64,000 bases of DNA from Microthyrium microscopicum (taxonomy: Eukaryota > Ascomycota > Dothideomycetes > Microthyriales > Microthyriaceae): assembly GCA_010405405.1 (NCBI GenBank), contig MU004233.1, positions 629,922-693,921 on the forward strand, written 5' to 3'. Below are positions 1-11,119 of the stretch, piece after piece. The notes below the pieces were generated by a model that worked only from the letters and a program-made list of their open reading frames with translations, ran no database searches and had not been told where the DNA came from. The number at the start of each line of letters is the position of its first letter. The stretch's first letter is position 1. The translations under genes were made by a program, and so were the position numbers.

Positions 1-302
1 CTTCTCACTGACGGCTAGCTACAGCCTACAGCAGCTTCCGCGGCCTTTAGCAAGGCAAATCATAAGCAAGCATCTCCTTGGTGCTCGTCTGTCATCAATT
101 GATCCATCCTCAAACACCCCACTCTCTGCTTGCTTTGCTGCCGTCAAAATATCTGCCCCATATTTCTTCGGCTGCTTTACCCACCTCTTCTTCTCCCTCT
201 TCGTCGTCTTCGTCATTTACCAACTCATTCCCTTCCTAAACCTATCTCTTCCTTGAGAGATACCTATATAGCCTCCAACCAGCAACAACACATTTCGTAA
301 TC
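1..302 (+). promoter_or_regulatory. 5' flank of the 6PGDH gene
   Basis: No gene is seen here. The stretch holds a pyrimidine-rich tract (about 185-215) and a TATA-like ctatatag near 265-272, upstream of the ATG at 303. This fits a promoter and 5' leader, but the transcription start is not determined. Confidence 0.45.
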
Positions 303-2297
303 ATGGCTGAACCAAAGTAAGCTACCCCACCATGTCTCCGCCTCCTCCGAGCCTCGCATTATCCGCTCAAAAGCTCGTGAGCTTCAAGGCGCGGACACAT
401 TGGCTCATGAAAATATGCTTGGAGCTTCACCAAGCACAAACCAGAGCTCAATCATACATTACAATGCTAACACTAGCTCAGAGGAGACTTTGGCCTCATT
501 GGCCTCGCCGTCATGGGTCAGAATCTAATCCTCAACATGGCTGACCACGGCTTCACTGTTATTGCATTCAACCGAACCGTCGCCAAAGTCGACCGCTTCA
601 TAGAAAACGAGGCCAAAGGCAAATCCATCATTGGTGTACACTCCATCAAGGAGTTTGTCCAAAACCTCAAGAAGCCCCGACGAATGATGATGCTCGTCCA
701 AGCCGGCCAAGCCGTTGACGACTTTATTGAGCATATCATCACTGGTATAGCATGACTAATCCGACTACTCAAAGACAAGCATGCTAACTGCAGACAGAGG
801 GTGGAGCTGAGCCTGGCGACATTATCATCGATGGCGGCAACTCTCACTTTCCCGACTCTAACCGACGCGCCCAATACCTTGCGGGAAAAGGCTTCCGCTT
901 TGTAGGAACTGGTGTTTCTGGTGGTGAGGAAGGTGCTCGTTATGGCCCTTCGATTATGCCAGGTGGTAATGAGGAGGCATGGCCATATGTCAAGGATGTT
1001 CTCCAGTCCATCTCTGCAAAGAGCGACGGCGAGCCTTGCTGTCAATGGGTCGGCGATGGTTAGTCATGATGTCAAATGTGCTTTGACGATTGCTAACAAA
1101 GTCTCAGATGGTGCTGGCCACTACGTCAAGATGGTCCACAACGGTATCGAATACGGTGACATGCAACTCATTTCCGAAGTACTGATCCCATAATCAGAAT
1201 AACTCGGTTACTAATCATTTCAGGCCTATGATATCATGAAGCGTGGTCTAGGCTTGTCCAACAAGGAGATGGGAGATGTCTTTACCAAATGGAACAAGGG
1301 TGTGCTAGACTCTTTCCTGATTGAGATTACCCGCGACATCGTAAGCGACCCAGAATAACTCTTCGGATACCGATACTAATCATAAAACAGATGTACTTTA
1401 ATGATGACGATGGCAAGGCAAGGCGCAGCTTTGAACCTACTGATTTTGACATCACTGACTCTTTTTAGCCCCTTCTCGAGAAGATCCTCGATTCCGCTGG
1501 ACAAAAGGGTACCGGCAAGGTAAGTATTACAACTAGGTTCGGGAACTGGCCTAACAGCTTGACAGTGGACAGCCATCAACGCCCTCGATCTCGGTATGCC
1601 AGTCACCCTGATCGGAGAAGCCGTCTTCGCCCGCTGCCTAAGCTCCGTCAAGCCAGAACGTGTACGCGCCTCCAAGATTCTCTCCGGCCCTACACCCAAC
1701 TTCACCGGTGACAAACAAGAATTCCTCGACAACCTCGAGCAAGCTCTCTACGCATCCAAGATCATCTCATATGCCCAAGGCTTCATGTTGATCCAGGACG
1801 CGGCCAAGGAGTACAAGTGGAAGCTCAACAAGCCAGAAATCGCACTCATGTGGCGTGGAGGCTGTATCATCCGCTCTGTCTTCCTCAAGGACATCACCAA
1901 GGCATACCGTTCTAACCCAGATCTTGAGAACCTACTGTTCGACAAGTTCTTCACTGACGCCATTAACAAGGCTCAGCCAGGCTGGCGTGACGTTGTCTCC
2001 AAGGCCGCAATCTGGGGTATTCCACTGCCAGCTTTCAGCACTGCGTTGTCTTTCTACGACGGATACCGCACTGCTGATTTGCCTGCCAACCTTCTACAAG
2101 CTCAACGTGATTACTTCGGCGCCCACACCTTCCTCGTCAAGCCAGAAGCCGCCAACGAAAAGTATCCAGAAGGCAAACATATTCACGGTAAGTTCACCTA
2201 GCCCTCCATCATATAGCAACACAGAGCTAATAATTCGTCTCTAGTCAACTGGACCGGTCGTGGTGGTGAGGTAAGCGCGAGTACCTACAATGCTTAA
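303..2297 (+). CDS. gnd1: 6-phosphogluconate dehydrogenase, decarboxylating
   Basis: This enzyme of the oxidative pentose phosphate pathway oxidises and decarboxylates 6-phosphogluconate to ribulose 5-phosphate, making NADPH in the cytosol. I place nine exons: 303-316, 482-744, 798-1058, 1108-1178, 1224-1340, 1391-1417, 1469-1519, 1566-2187 and 2245-2297, giving 492 aa, the usual family length. Visible motifs are the N-terminal GLAVMGQNL nucleotide-binding turn, [14 protein letters not shown], the active-site stretch [18 protein letters not shown], and the C-terminal NWTGRGGEV ending. Exon 6 encodes only nine residues (MYFNDDDGK). The intron after it (1418-1468) starts with GC, not GT; no GT lies nearby and reading through meets a stop. 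The start ATG is followed after 14 nt by a 165-bp intron, so the first five residues come from a mini-exon. Confidence 0.95.
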
Positions 2298-3307
2298 GTT
2301 GCCATAAAAAAAGAAGAAAAGTCTGCTGTCATAAAACAACATGTATGTTGCTTGAAAACGAAACAATTCTTTTGGTCACCCTTTTACCTTTTTTCCCTAG
2401 CTCTTTCCGAGCATTCATTTGCTTCGTTTCCGTTTTATGTGCAGGCCCTCATTCTTTTCTGTGTTAGATAGTCGATGGCCTCTATAGAACGGATCTCGAT
2501 CGCCCTGGCGCCAGTACGGTCGACGATAAAAATAAGATCAAGGGTCGGTTGTGAGGAGTGCTGGATGGGAAGGCAAATGGGAGATAGAAATAATTTGATT
2601 GCTGTTTATGATGATTTTGAGACTGTGATGTGAATTGAGTGCCATGCGAAAGAAATCGTCTGGTCTCTGTGGTAGCCTTTAATTTCGGCCCCTATTGACT
2701 CCTTTAGACCCTATGTAAACCGCTAGATCTCCAGTATTGAACACAATCCATAAACTTCCTACAAAGGTGGTTTACCCCAAAGACTGCGTTTAGATTTCAA
2801 GTGTCCATCGACTTGGATACTCCTATATTTCGAGCTTGTCTCAAAAAGGTTAGACAAAACATATTACCACCCTAGCGCCCGCTGACACAGCAGGACCCTG
2901 GTCTCTGAATTGGGAACAACTTGAACTCCCCGTTTGCATCTGATCGCCCTACAGAGCGACGCAACATCATCTCCTCCTCTTGAACACTTCTCCCTCCTCT
3001 TTCCCCTTCTTGTCTCTCCTTGGCGGTGCTGTGTGAACAACAATTTCTGGGGCAGCATTACCAGGTGTCTATTTGGGACCTGCCATCTATTACCTGCTGC
3101 TCGCGTGCATGCGTGGATAAAAGTTACGCGCCCATCCGTCGCTCGGGGGCTGTTTCGAGAAGTAAGAGCAAGAGCAAGAGCAAGAGCACGAAGCAGAACG
3201 GGGTGTGACAGCTGTTGCTGTAGAACGAAGCATTGGGCCAAAATCGTCCTCGAACATTCCGATAGATACGAATACTGCTTCCAAAACACCAAGGCTGACC
3301 CAAGACG
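2298..3307. other. Intergenic region between 6PGDH and LSM12
   Basis: It holds the 3' flank of 6PGDH and the leader of the next gene. Short frames cross it on both strands, but none has splice or family support. A pyrimidine-rich stretch (about 2965-3020) and a hexanucleotide microsatellite (3161-3190) lie before the LSM12 start. Nothing else is recognised. Confidence 0.5.
3161..3190 (+). repeat. AAGAGC hexanucleotide microsatellite
   Basis: About four perfect copies of a 6-bp purine-rich unit (aagagc) lie roughly 120-150 bp upstream of the LSM12 start codon, in the presumed 5' leader or promoter. Confidence 0.8.
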
Positions 3308-4141
3308 ATGGACCAAAAGCGCAATTCGGTAGTTGGCCGCGTCGCAACTCCAAAAGCTGGCGCTACGGGCGGATTGGGTGCACCTCAAAGCATGACTGAG
3401 CTCGACGCTGCCTTGCCTAAGGCCATTGGAGGCCGGTAAGTTCCAAAGTCACGACACCACTCCTATCAAACTAATATGTCGCTAGCATCCGCCTCACAAC
3501 CTCCCAACCAAACGCTACTTCTCTCGAGGGACTCCTCTTCACCGCCTGCCCAATTACGAACTTGCTCGTCATTAACACTGCTGCCGCGAATGCGCCAGGC
3601 GATTTCCACGTTATCCCCGTCGCACAAGTCGCCAGCTACCAAATCCTATCCATCAACGACACCACCCCCTCCACCGACGCCACACCCACCATCAGCCGTC
3701 CCGAAATGGACGCCCTGCGCGCCCGCGAGGAAGATACGATTCGTAAGATGAAAGAATATGACAGCTCGCGCGGCAAAGGGGTGAGCAAAGAAGCGCAAGA
3801 AGTCTTTGACTGGTTCCGCCGGACGTAAGAGATTTCACCTCCCCATCTCTGCGGTAACGATGGCACAACTAGCTAACAAATCTCATAGTCTCCCAGTCCG
3901 TTGGAATAACCAGCAAATTGTGGTCAACGATGCTGTTGTCGTGAATCCTCCATACGCTGTTGAGGATTGCCGTGCGCCAAAGGATAAGCAGGCGGCGGAA
4001 AGCCAGATTAAGCGAGTGCTGGAGGGCTTCTATGCGAAGAAAAAGGGTGGTCATGTGGGCAGTAATGCGAATAGTGGTGCGAATACACCTGTGCCGGGCG
4101 GAAACCGACCGGTTCCTGCGTTACCGCGTAAGGGAGGCTGA
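3308..4141 (+). CDS. lsm12: LSM12-like protein with anticodon-binding domain
   Basis: Three exons (3308-3435, 3486-3824, 3889-4141) give a 239-aa protein. Residues of about 45-100 look like the divergent Sm-like part (GLLFTACPITNLLVINTA then FHVIPVAQV). The C-terminal half (ARAREEDTIRKM, GVSKEAQEVFDWF, LPVRWNNQQIVVNDAVVV, then a region predicted helical) matches the anticodon-binding domain of LSM12. Eukaryotic LSM12 associates with ataxin-2/Pbp1 and RNA metabolism; that role is taken from the family. The tail is Gly/Asn/Pro-rich and ends in basic residues. The start was chosen because the ATG opens a frame that splices in phase at a consensus GTAAGT into the conserved domain. Both introns are about 50-64 bp. 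Confidence 0.82.
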
Positions 4142-4925
4142 TGTTTTGACTGTACAAGCGATCGCATCGCATTATCTGAATGGGATAGCTCTCTGCTTAC
4201 AGAGGGTGATTGAGATACCAGGTACTTGCTGTTAGCCGTGGCAAAATCAAATTTGATACCCCTAATTATGCAGCGCCTGTTGCTTCTATGTGCGGCAATC
4301 TTTGAATGGCCCATACTAACTCTGGAGCGCAACTCATAAAGCTAATCACTAGCGACTTTCGGCACTAGCTTTTGGCAGACTGGAACTGAGCTCTGGTACT
4401 GTGGGCGACTATTGGAGAGGGTCGGTAGCTGAATCCTGAATTTTGTGAGATTAATGTCGGACTCCAGCGAACTGGGCAACCCCTTTGGATTATTAGAAGC
4501 TTACTAGAGTAGCTTATATTTCAAGACTTTACTTATAAAGGGATCGGGAACTAGCTATCAATACTGACTAAAATTGACTATAACTATATATTCCCACAAA
4601 AGGCGCTGTCGTAGTACATTAGGCCAAATGTTAGATTTTTGTCAGAGTATAAAATACCTAATAATGGCAAGATCCGAGCCTGACGGAAACAGGACGAGCT
4701 GAATGCCGACCCTCTCCATTGACCCAACAGAACTTCGAGTATGATTGAAACTATGGGTGCCTAGAAAAAGTCCTCCTTGCACTAAGGTACTTGTAAACAA
4801 CAATTCCGATACCTATCTGTGGTCGTGTCTGCGAGCAATTGTCTTCCACAAATTACAAGTACCTCAGGATCTACCACTCGGAATCTTACAACATATCCAG
4901 ACGCTTACAATCTCCAACTGTGAGG
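4142..4925. other. Intergenic region upstream of the F-box-like gene
   Basis: No supported gene. An in-frame open extension of the next gene runs back to about 4812 without an ATG, so a small upstream exon could be hidden here. Confidence 0.4.
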
Positions 4926-6125
4926 ATGGCCACTACCGGAGATGCCTACTGCCATGCCCTCCACCGTCAACCGGTTCACCAAGATCAACCAGACAGCCTT
5001 CGGGTACTCACAGGTAACAGGACCGTCTGTTGTCTCAACGTATTACCACCGCATGTATGGCTTCGCCTACGAGATCTGGAATTGTGTTTCCATCATTGTG
5101 GAAACGATGCATGTCACTGTGACCAAATGCATCAATGGTGGTCTGAAATCTGCACGTTTCTCTCAGAAAAACTACATCATCATGAGAGATTGCAGTGTAT
5201 TGAACTAAAGATAAACTTTGGAGAACACAATACACTGTGGGAAATTGAAAAGCTCCTTTCGTCACTGAAAACTTTCCCGCCCCTTGCCGGTGTTCGATTG
5301 GAGGGTGGGACTTCTCTCACAATGTCCCTGCAAAAGGCTGCTATTCATGGAACGCTTGAAGAGGTCATGAACATTTTCAAGGCATACGGACAGAGGCTCA
5401 CTTCACCGAGAAAGCCATCTACGACATTCAGTAAAGGTGGCTCTTTCCCGTTCGAAAGATTGCCCACCGAGATTCAAACAGTGGTTCTATCACACTGCAC
5501 ATTGGTCTGCGCCCCGAAAAGTTATCCACTATATGCTCTGGCCGACAAATCCTATTCCTGCTGCGGATTTTGTTCGGCAGACCAATGCTTCTGTCGAAGC
5601 ATAAATCTCGACCCGCAATGGGTCTCATACTCAACTGCCTGCCAGTGCAGTCCTCCTCGGACATCGCCTTTGTTTGCTGTCAATTCAACCGTACGACGAC
5701 TAGCATCCGAGTTATTCTATGGCCAAAACAAATTCGTATGTGAAGGCACAATGACGACAATATCAGAGCAGATTGACACTGTTAAACCTGTATATCTGGC
5801 GCTGATCAAATCGATTTCCATTCGTTTAGCACCATCGGGGCACACACCTGACGATGTAAGCATCTACCATGCATCACAACGACAGAAACTACTGGAGCTG
5901 TTGCAAAAGATCAAGAGCAGGTTTTCCTCGACACGTCTTGCATTACACTTCGATGTGCTGCCTAGCTGGTGTCTGCGTAACAGTGGCTGCGATCTCGTGT
6001 ACGCGCAGCATTTTAAGAACGTCAAGGTTACCACAGACCTGGGCGATAGAGTTGAAACAGTGCTGGATACATTCACAGGTTACGACAATCGTGCCAGATG
6101 GAATCTTCCACCTCGCACACGCTAG
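4926..6125 (+). CDS. Cys-rich F-box-like protein of unknown function
   Basis: This is a single open frame of 399 aa from the first in-frame ATG. Midway, FPFERLPTEIQTVVLSHC has the Leu-Pro-x-Glu-Ile pattern of a fungal F-box. After it come a Cys-rich stretch (SCCGFCSADQCFC) and SPLFAVNSTVRRLASELFYG, the layout seen in many fungal F-box/DUF proteins. The N-terminal part is also rich in Cys, His and Trp (LELCFHHCGNDACHCDQ). A role as a substrate adaptor of an SCF ligase is only inferred. The frame stays open upstream of 4926 back to a stop at about 4810 but has no other ATG there, so the true start may lie in an unseen 5' exon. No signal peptide is evident. Confidence 0.6.
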   Translation: MATTGDAYCHALHRQPVHQDQPDSLRVLTGNRTVCCLNVLPPHVWLRLRDLELCFHHCGNDACHCDQMHQWWSEICTFLSEKLHHHERLQCIELKINFGEHNTLWEIEKLLSSLKTFPPLAGVRLEGGTSLTMSLQKAAIHGTLEEVMNIFKAYGQRLTSPRKPSTTFSKGGSFPFERLPTEIQTVVLSHCTLVCAPKSYPLYALADKSYSCCGFCSADQCFCRSINLDPQWVSYSTACQCSPPRTSPLFAVNSTVRRLASELFYGQNKFVCEGTMTTISEQIDTVKPVYLALIKSISIRLAPSGHTPDDVSIYHASQRQKLLELLQKIKSRFSSTRLALHFDVLPSWCLRNSGCDLVYAQHFKNVKVTTDLGDRVETVLDTFTGYDNRARWNLPPRTR

Positions 6126-6331
6126 ATCTAACCAGAAATATTTCTCTAAATCCCGTCGAACGAGCAGATATCAACTACTTTGTTCTTTCAGGCCTCACAA
6201 TTCACGGAAGAACATAAGTCTTGTGTGCCAGCATGGAGATTGAAGCTACTCTACCGGTTTCAGGATGGTCATCATTTCCAATTTTCATTCTAGCTGCACT
6301 CACAAGGGGAAGAAATCAACCCAGCTGCCAC

Positions 6332-7349
6332 TCAACAAGCAGTGCCGACCTTGCAACTCTGAATCGGTGTAACCTTTGGCAAAGATTCCATCGCAGCCAT
6401 CTCGACCGTCCATCCATCAGCCTTAGCACCGCCCTTGAGGAAGAAGTCACTACTCTCCTCATTTCCACGCAACTGCCAGTCAAGCCAGAGACGCATCGCC
6501 TTGCCAAACTTTCCGCTGTTGACTTGAGACCATGTCGCCATGTGGCCGACGGGAAGATTACCCTTCCAGCGAGGAGTTGTAGCTGGCAGTTGCTTGTAGT
6601 CACGCTCGCCCTGGTACAAGTTAGAAATCTACTCAATAAAAATACGGGGAAGTCTAACGTTTTTGTATGCAATGTCTGATTCACCACCGAGAAAATAGAA
6701 GACTGGCTTGGTGATTTTGAGCGTTAGTTTGGAGACGTTGAGCTCGCCAGAGTTGAAGACGCCGATTAGCTTGACAAGTGGATGCTCCCATACGCGAATG
6801 CTGCCAATGAGTCAATAACAGATCACGTAGCGGATTTTTTAACCGTCGTTGCTTACGTTTCGAGACCACCACAAGACTGACCGGCGGCTGCGACCCGAGT
6901 CTTATCTAAGTTGGCGTACTTTCCAACACCAGCGTTCTTTTCAATCCATTCAAGCGCTTGTTCCTGGAGAGGCGATTTGTCGGAATTCATTCCAGAAGTA
7001 GAGCTACCTCCCTTGGGGGTTCCCATCGCAATAGAAAAGATGCCATACGATGCTGATTCGAGCAGAGTCTTTCCGAATAGTGTTCCTACATCTCCCGTCA
7101 GCAATGTATTCAGTGAGCAAGTTGACATATCTCACCATTTCCAGAGCATGCTCCATTTCCCCAGATCAAAATTGGGAGTTTAGTACCAGCGGGTGGGTCA
7201 ATTGGCATGTACACAGTGTGTTTGGGAAGACCTGGCTCCTCGAAATAGCCAACTTTGAGTGGCCCTGTTTGACCTTTGCCGATCACAGGGGCAGACTGGG
7301 CGACGACCGATGAGGCCGCACTCAGCAGTATACCTACGGAGTACTTCAT
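6332..7349 (-). CDS. Secreted alpha/beta hydrolase-fold protein
   Basis: Four exons on the minus strand (7136-7349, 6857-7085, 6659-6800, 6332-6610) encode 287 aa. Residues 1-17 (MKYSVGILLSAASSVVA) are a clear signal peptide. The nucleophile-elbow-like motif AAGQSCGG fits the G-x-S-x-G pattern, GESDIAY is a likely acid loop, and LPVGHMATW carries the probable catalytic His. The WGNGACSGNGT stretch may form the oxyanion region. The family resembles fungal secreted esterase or dienelactone-hydrolase-like proteins; the substrate cannot be told from sequence. The introns are 50-56 bp at two sites and 48 bp at the third, all GT-AG. Its neighbours give no clue to its job. Confidence 0.78.
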
Positions 7350-8126
7350 TGTTGCTTTTTAAACGAATGCGTTATTGAAATCAAGAAGGGCCGAAATCGA
7401 AACAAAAAGATAGAAGATTGCTTTATTTTGTTTAAATAAGTACTTCAGGAACCGGCGTTCTACATGGTCCTGTCCTATATAGATCGGAAGTCGGTGGCCA
7501 TATAATTTGTATATGAAAGAGAAGAGCATCCATGGTTAGTCCAAGGATAGTCCAAGGATCCAACCAGACATGGCCCGGGCCCTATGGTTCGGTCCATGAT
7601 CGCCGAATCCCAGGTGTAATAATCAGCGTTCTGATTTGTAACTAGTCGACGTGCTTTCTGGAGGATAATCTGACCAAATATGTTATGTGGCAAGCACAAG
7701 GACGAGGCACGTCGCTCTGCGTTCTTGATACGATATAACCTTCTGTTCAGATTGCAGGATCTCTAAAAAATTCGACGTATCATTAAAAGCAAGGGCTTGC
7801 TGTTAGGTCTGTGCTTCATCGCATGCCATACTCCATTGGGTAGTTTTATGAGGCGTCTTGATCTTCCTGAGTCCGCAATCAGATGGATAGATTTCGAGAG
7901 AGAATGAATATTTGCTTCCTGGAGTCCTTACCACGATTTGCTGTTGTGCCCCAAATACGACGTAAGACAAGGGACGGCGGCCGACACGGGTAGCCAGATC
8001 TTGATCTGACTTGCCCTACCCGTCCCAATCTCAAGATCTGCATTTTCTCTTAGCATTCTCGCTGCATGGGATTTACTTGGATGGAGCTGTTCAATAGTTG
8101 ATGGCGTCGCTGGCAGCATCTGATGT
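7350..8126. other. Intergenic region, hydrolase promoter and PPR 3' flank
   Basis: Upstream of the hydrolase (minus strand) and downstream of the PPR gene. Short frames occur, but none has a domain or splice support. Nothing else is seen. Confidence 0.45.
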
Positions 8127-10631
8127 TCAAAGCCGTCCTTGTATTGCAGGGTCATGGCTCTCAGATAGGTCAACAGGATATTTATCCAGATTTTCAAGCC
8201 CCTCAAGGACATCGCTTTCTTTAAGCGTTGCTCTGTCGCTTATCATGGCAGACTTGATCTTTTCGGCATCTGGTGAGCTCCAGAACTCTGGATAGCTCTC
8301 CTGAATCCACCAGCCTAGTTTCAGTCGCGTCACGGCTGTGACCCCAGCATTGTAAGTAGCATGGAGACTGCGATGAAATTAGACTCTCTCAATTCATCGC
8401 TTGGAGTCATCTTACCTTTCGCTCTCATCAATTCCATATGCAACACCATCTTTTAGAGCTTCTTGAGCCTCTTCAAACTGATCTGTCTGGACGAGACTAC
8501 CGATATATGTCCCAAGGATGCGTTCAGTAACAGGCACAATGTTCTCTTGCACCGTTCTCCAAACCTCTTTTGTTTGCTCTTGACCAACACTGGACCTGCC
8601 GCAAGCTTGAAGAACCGCCACCGCACTATCTTCATTTGGTCCTTCTTTCATCTCAAAAAGCTCGTCCCAGAATCGTACAGCACCCCTGGCTTCGTCCCAG
8701 CCAACCTTCGCAAAAACACGCATCATCGTGTTCCACAGTTTTGTAGATGGGTCAACTCGTGTATCAATCTTCAGTTGATTCCAAACCATGTTCACAGCGC
8801 TTGGGTTGGTATGAAGTCCTTCTAGTGCTATGAGATATGTCTCCTCCGTCGGCTTGACCTCGTCCATCCAGTGTTCCCTCATGGCATTGAAGACTTGAAG
8901 TGCTCGCTCCGGTGACTCGCGCCGGATAAATTCTTGCATTAGCTGCTCACGAGTGTGGCGTGAAGTTTCCACAAATAGAGCCCGGATTATAGTGTAAGCG
9001 GTCCAGCTGGTTTCCTTGGAAACCTCGGGATCTTTGGCAACATCAACCAGTCTATCCACAACTAGTCGCCTACCAGCAGCGGTGTAGTTGAGACTGTGCT
9101 TTTTGATTACAAGAATTGCAGATTCATAATCCTCGCCGCGTAGGTAATACTCAACTATTTCGACCAAAGTCTCAGGTTGGAAGCGTCGAGTATATCGACC
9201 GTGATTATCCATCAGCTCATCGAAAGCAACCGGGTTCGGATTTCCCGCACGAGATAGAGCGCGAAGAAATATTTCCATGGGCGCTGGCATGTCATTTACA
9301 TCAAGCGGCTCTAGTTCGTAAAGAATATGATCCCACGTCTTCAATGCACCATCGAGATCGCCGGTTTGAAGCTGAAACTCCACTCGTGGAAGCAAGGTGT
9401 AACCATTTGGGCGAATGTCCAGACTCTCGGCAAGCTCCAGATAGTCGCTGGCCAAAGCCGGGCTTTTGGTCTTGTAGGCATTCTGCACCAAAATATTGAT
9501 GGTCTCAATGTCTGGTTCATAACCTTGAGCTTGAAGTCGTTCAACAGTCGCTTTAGCTGCTGCTCGCAGTTTACCAGAGGTCTCGAAGAGAACGAGAGTG
9601 TCGAACCATGCCTTTCTGTCTCCAATTTCCGAGTTTTGAGTCTCCCTGTCCGACAAAAGTTTATCAACCTTTGAAATAACGCTTCTAGCGATCGTCTCGT
9701 CTTTCGTTTGACTACAAGCTGACAGCACATCCGCGGCTGGCCTCAAAGAACAGTTTTCTGAAGTCAAGAACAAAGGGTGTTCAATTACTTGCTTAGCCAG
9801 CTCTGGGTTTCCAATTGCAACAAATCCTTGCGTAAAGATAGCCAACAGCGAGTCATTTGGTGTGGTTTCTGTCGCCAGAAATGTAGCCCATGCCTCCGTT
9901 AGTCCCTCAGGATGATTATACTGAGAACGAACGAATGCCTTCCAGCAGGCCAGATCCCGAACACCTGGCATAAGAGAATGTGCAATATTGCTATAACCAG
10001 ATTGTACGTAGCACAGCACTTCCTGTGCAGTGACCCGATCATGGTCAACTTTCCCGTCCACGTCAGTCTTTCGGATGAATTGTGAGAGTTGGTTGGCCAA
10101 AATCCAATAAGAATCCTGAAAGACAGGGTTGTTACGCGTCAAACCACTATCTGACTTTCCATAGTCAAAATTCGACATTGCAGTCAATGCTAATTGAGCA
10201 TCCTCAACCGTGACAGCAACATCGCCTAATTCATCGCTTTTCAAGAACTGGAAGACCTTGAGTAATATGCCCGTGTGAAAGTCGGTGACCAGTTCTTGCG
10301 AGGCTTCGCACTCGCGTAGAAAAGTAACGAACGATTTGGCGAGGTCTTTTTTTGGGGCTGTTCGATAGTTGATTGTGAGGTACATCCTAGCTTCTTCCAA
10401 AGCTTTGATATGACGCCGGAGGTTGATTTCTTCTCGGCTTAATGCTAGGGATGACGTTTTCGTTCGGAGGGATTCGAATAAGTATCTTCGCTGGCTGTGT
10501 TGCACTGAAGCGCTTCGTGATATCGATGCATAAAGTGGACGGTATCGATGGCGAATGCGGAGATCGCGATGGAGGATAGATTCATTGGCGAGAATGCGCC
10601 GGAAAACTTGGCGTGTCAGTGAGGTCTGCAT
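8127..10631 (-). CDS. Mitochondrial pentatricopeptide-repeat protein
   Basis: Two exons (8416-10631 and 8127-8367, phase 2 junction) give 818 aa. The first in-frame ATG is at 10631. The N-terminus (MQTSLTRQVFRRILANESIL, then several Arg and Ser, few acids) has the composition of a mitochondrial presequence. The body is all-helical with repeated 35-residue-like units, for example GYEPDIETINILVQNAYK, GLHTNPSAVNMVWNQL and VDPSTKLWNTMMRVFAKVGW, typical of PPR proteins. Family members bind organellar RNA and act in mitochondrial transcript processing or translation; the specific target is unknown. The 48-bp intron near the 3' end leaves an 80-residue C-terminal exon with no repeat signature. Confidence 0.75.
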
Positions 10632-11119
10632 GGTCACTAAGATGCGTCAGGCCAGGTAAATCTTTGTGTCAACTTATAGATGTTAAGGAAATTGACAATT
10701 GTATGATTTTCTTGAGCGCAGAATTGACGTTAGATTATTCAGTATTTGGACCGTGCACCTGGTTGAGCTTCATCCCTGCTTCTTTAAGCCAGCCAATGAT
10801 ATATCTCAGCCTTGTCTTGGCAGCCTTATGAGGCACAACTTCATCTCTTTTCAATGCAGCAAGACACAGCAAGCAATCCCAATATTAAAGTTTATTCTCT
10901 ATATATAATATCTGCATCGCCGTATCATAGCTTCATGCCTCCCGTATTTTACAAAGGTTACCAACAATAAATGCATACAACAACTGCACACCGTCGCATG
11001 TCAGACATCATGAACTAGCGGAGGCCTACTCTTCACCTTGAATCCGACACCGCCTGATGATAATGAGAACATCCATTGATAAATACAGACGTCAACTTAT
11101 ACCAAACATATTCGTGACC
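10632..11119. other. Intergenic region between PPR gene and an unknown gene
   Basis: 488 bp between two minus-strand genes: promoter of the PPR gene and 3' flank of the next. No RNA gene or supported frame was recognised. Confidence 0.45.

Noticed and set aside
7475-7699. Minus-strand frame of 74 codons
   Set aside because: Low similarity to any fold, no splice continuation, intergenic position.
10632-10637. Earlier start of the PPR protein at a GTG codon
   Set aside because: Nuclear fungal genes start at ATG; the ATG at 10631 is used. The same reasoning rejected starts at 4839, 14270, 31756 and 38207, which are TTG or GTG.
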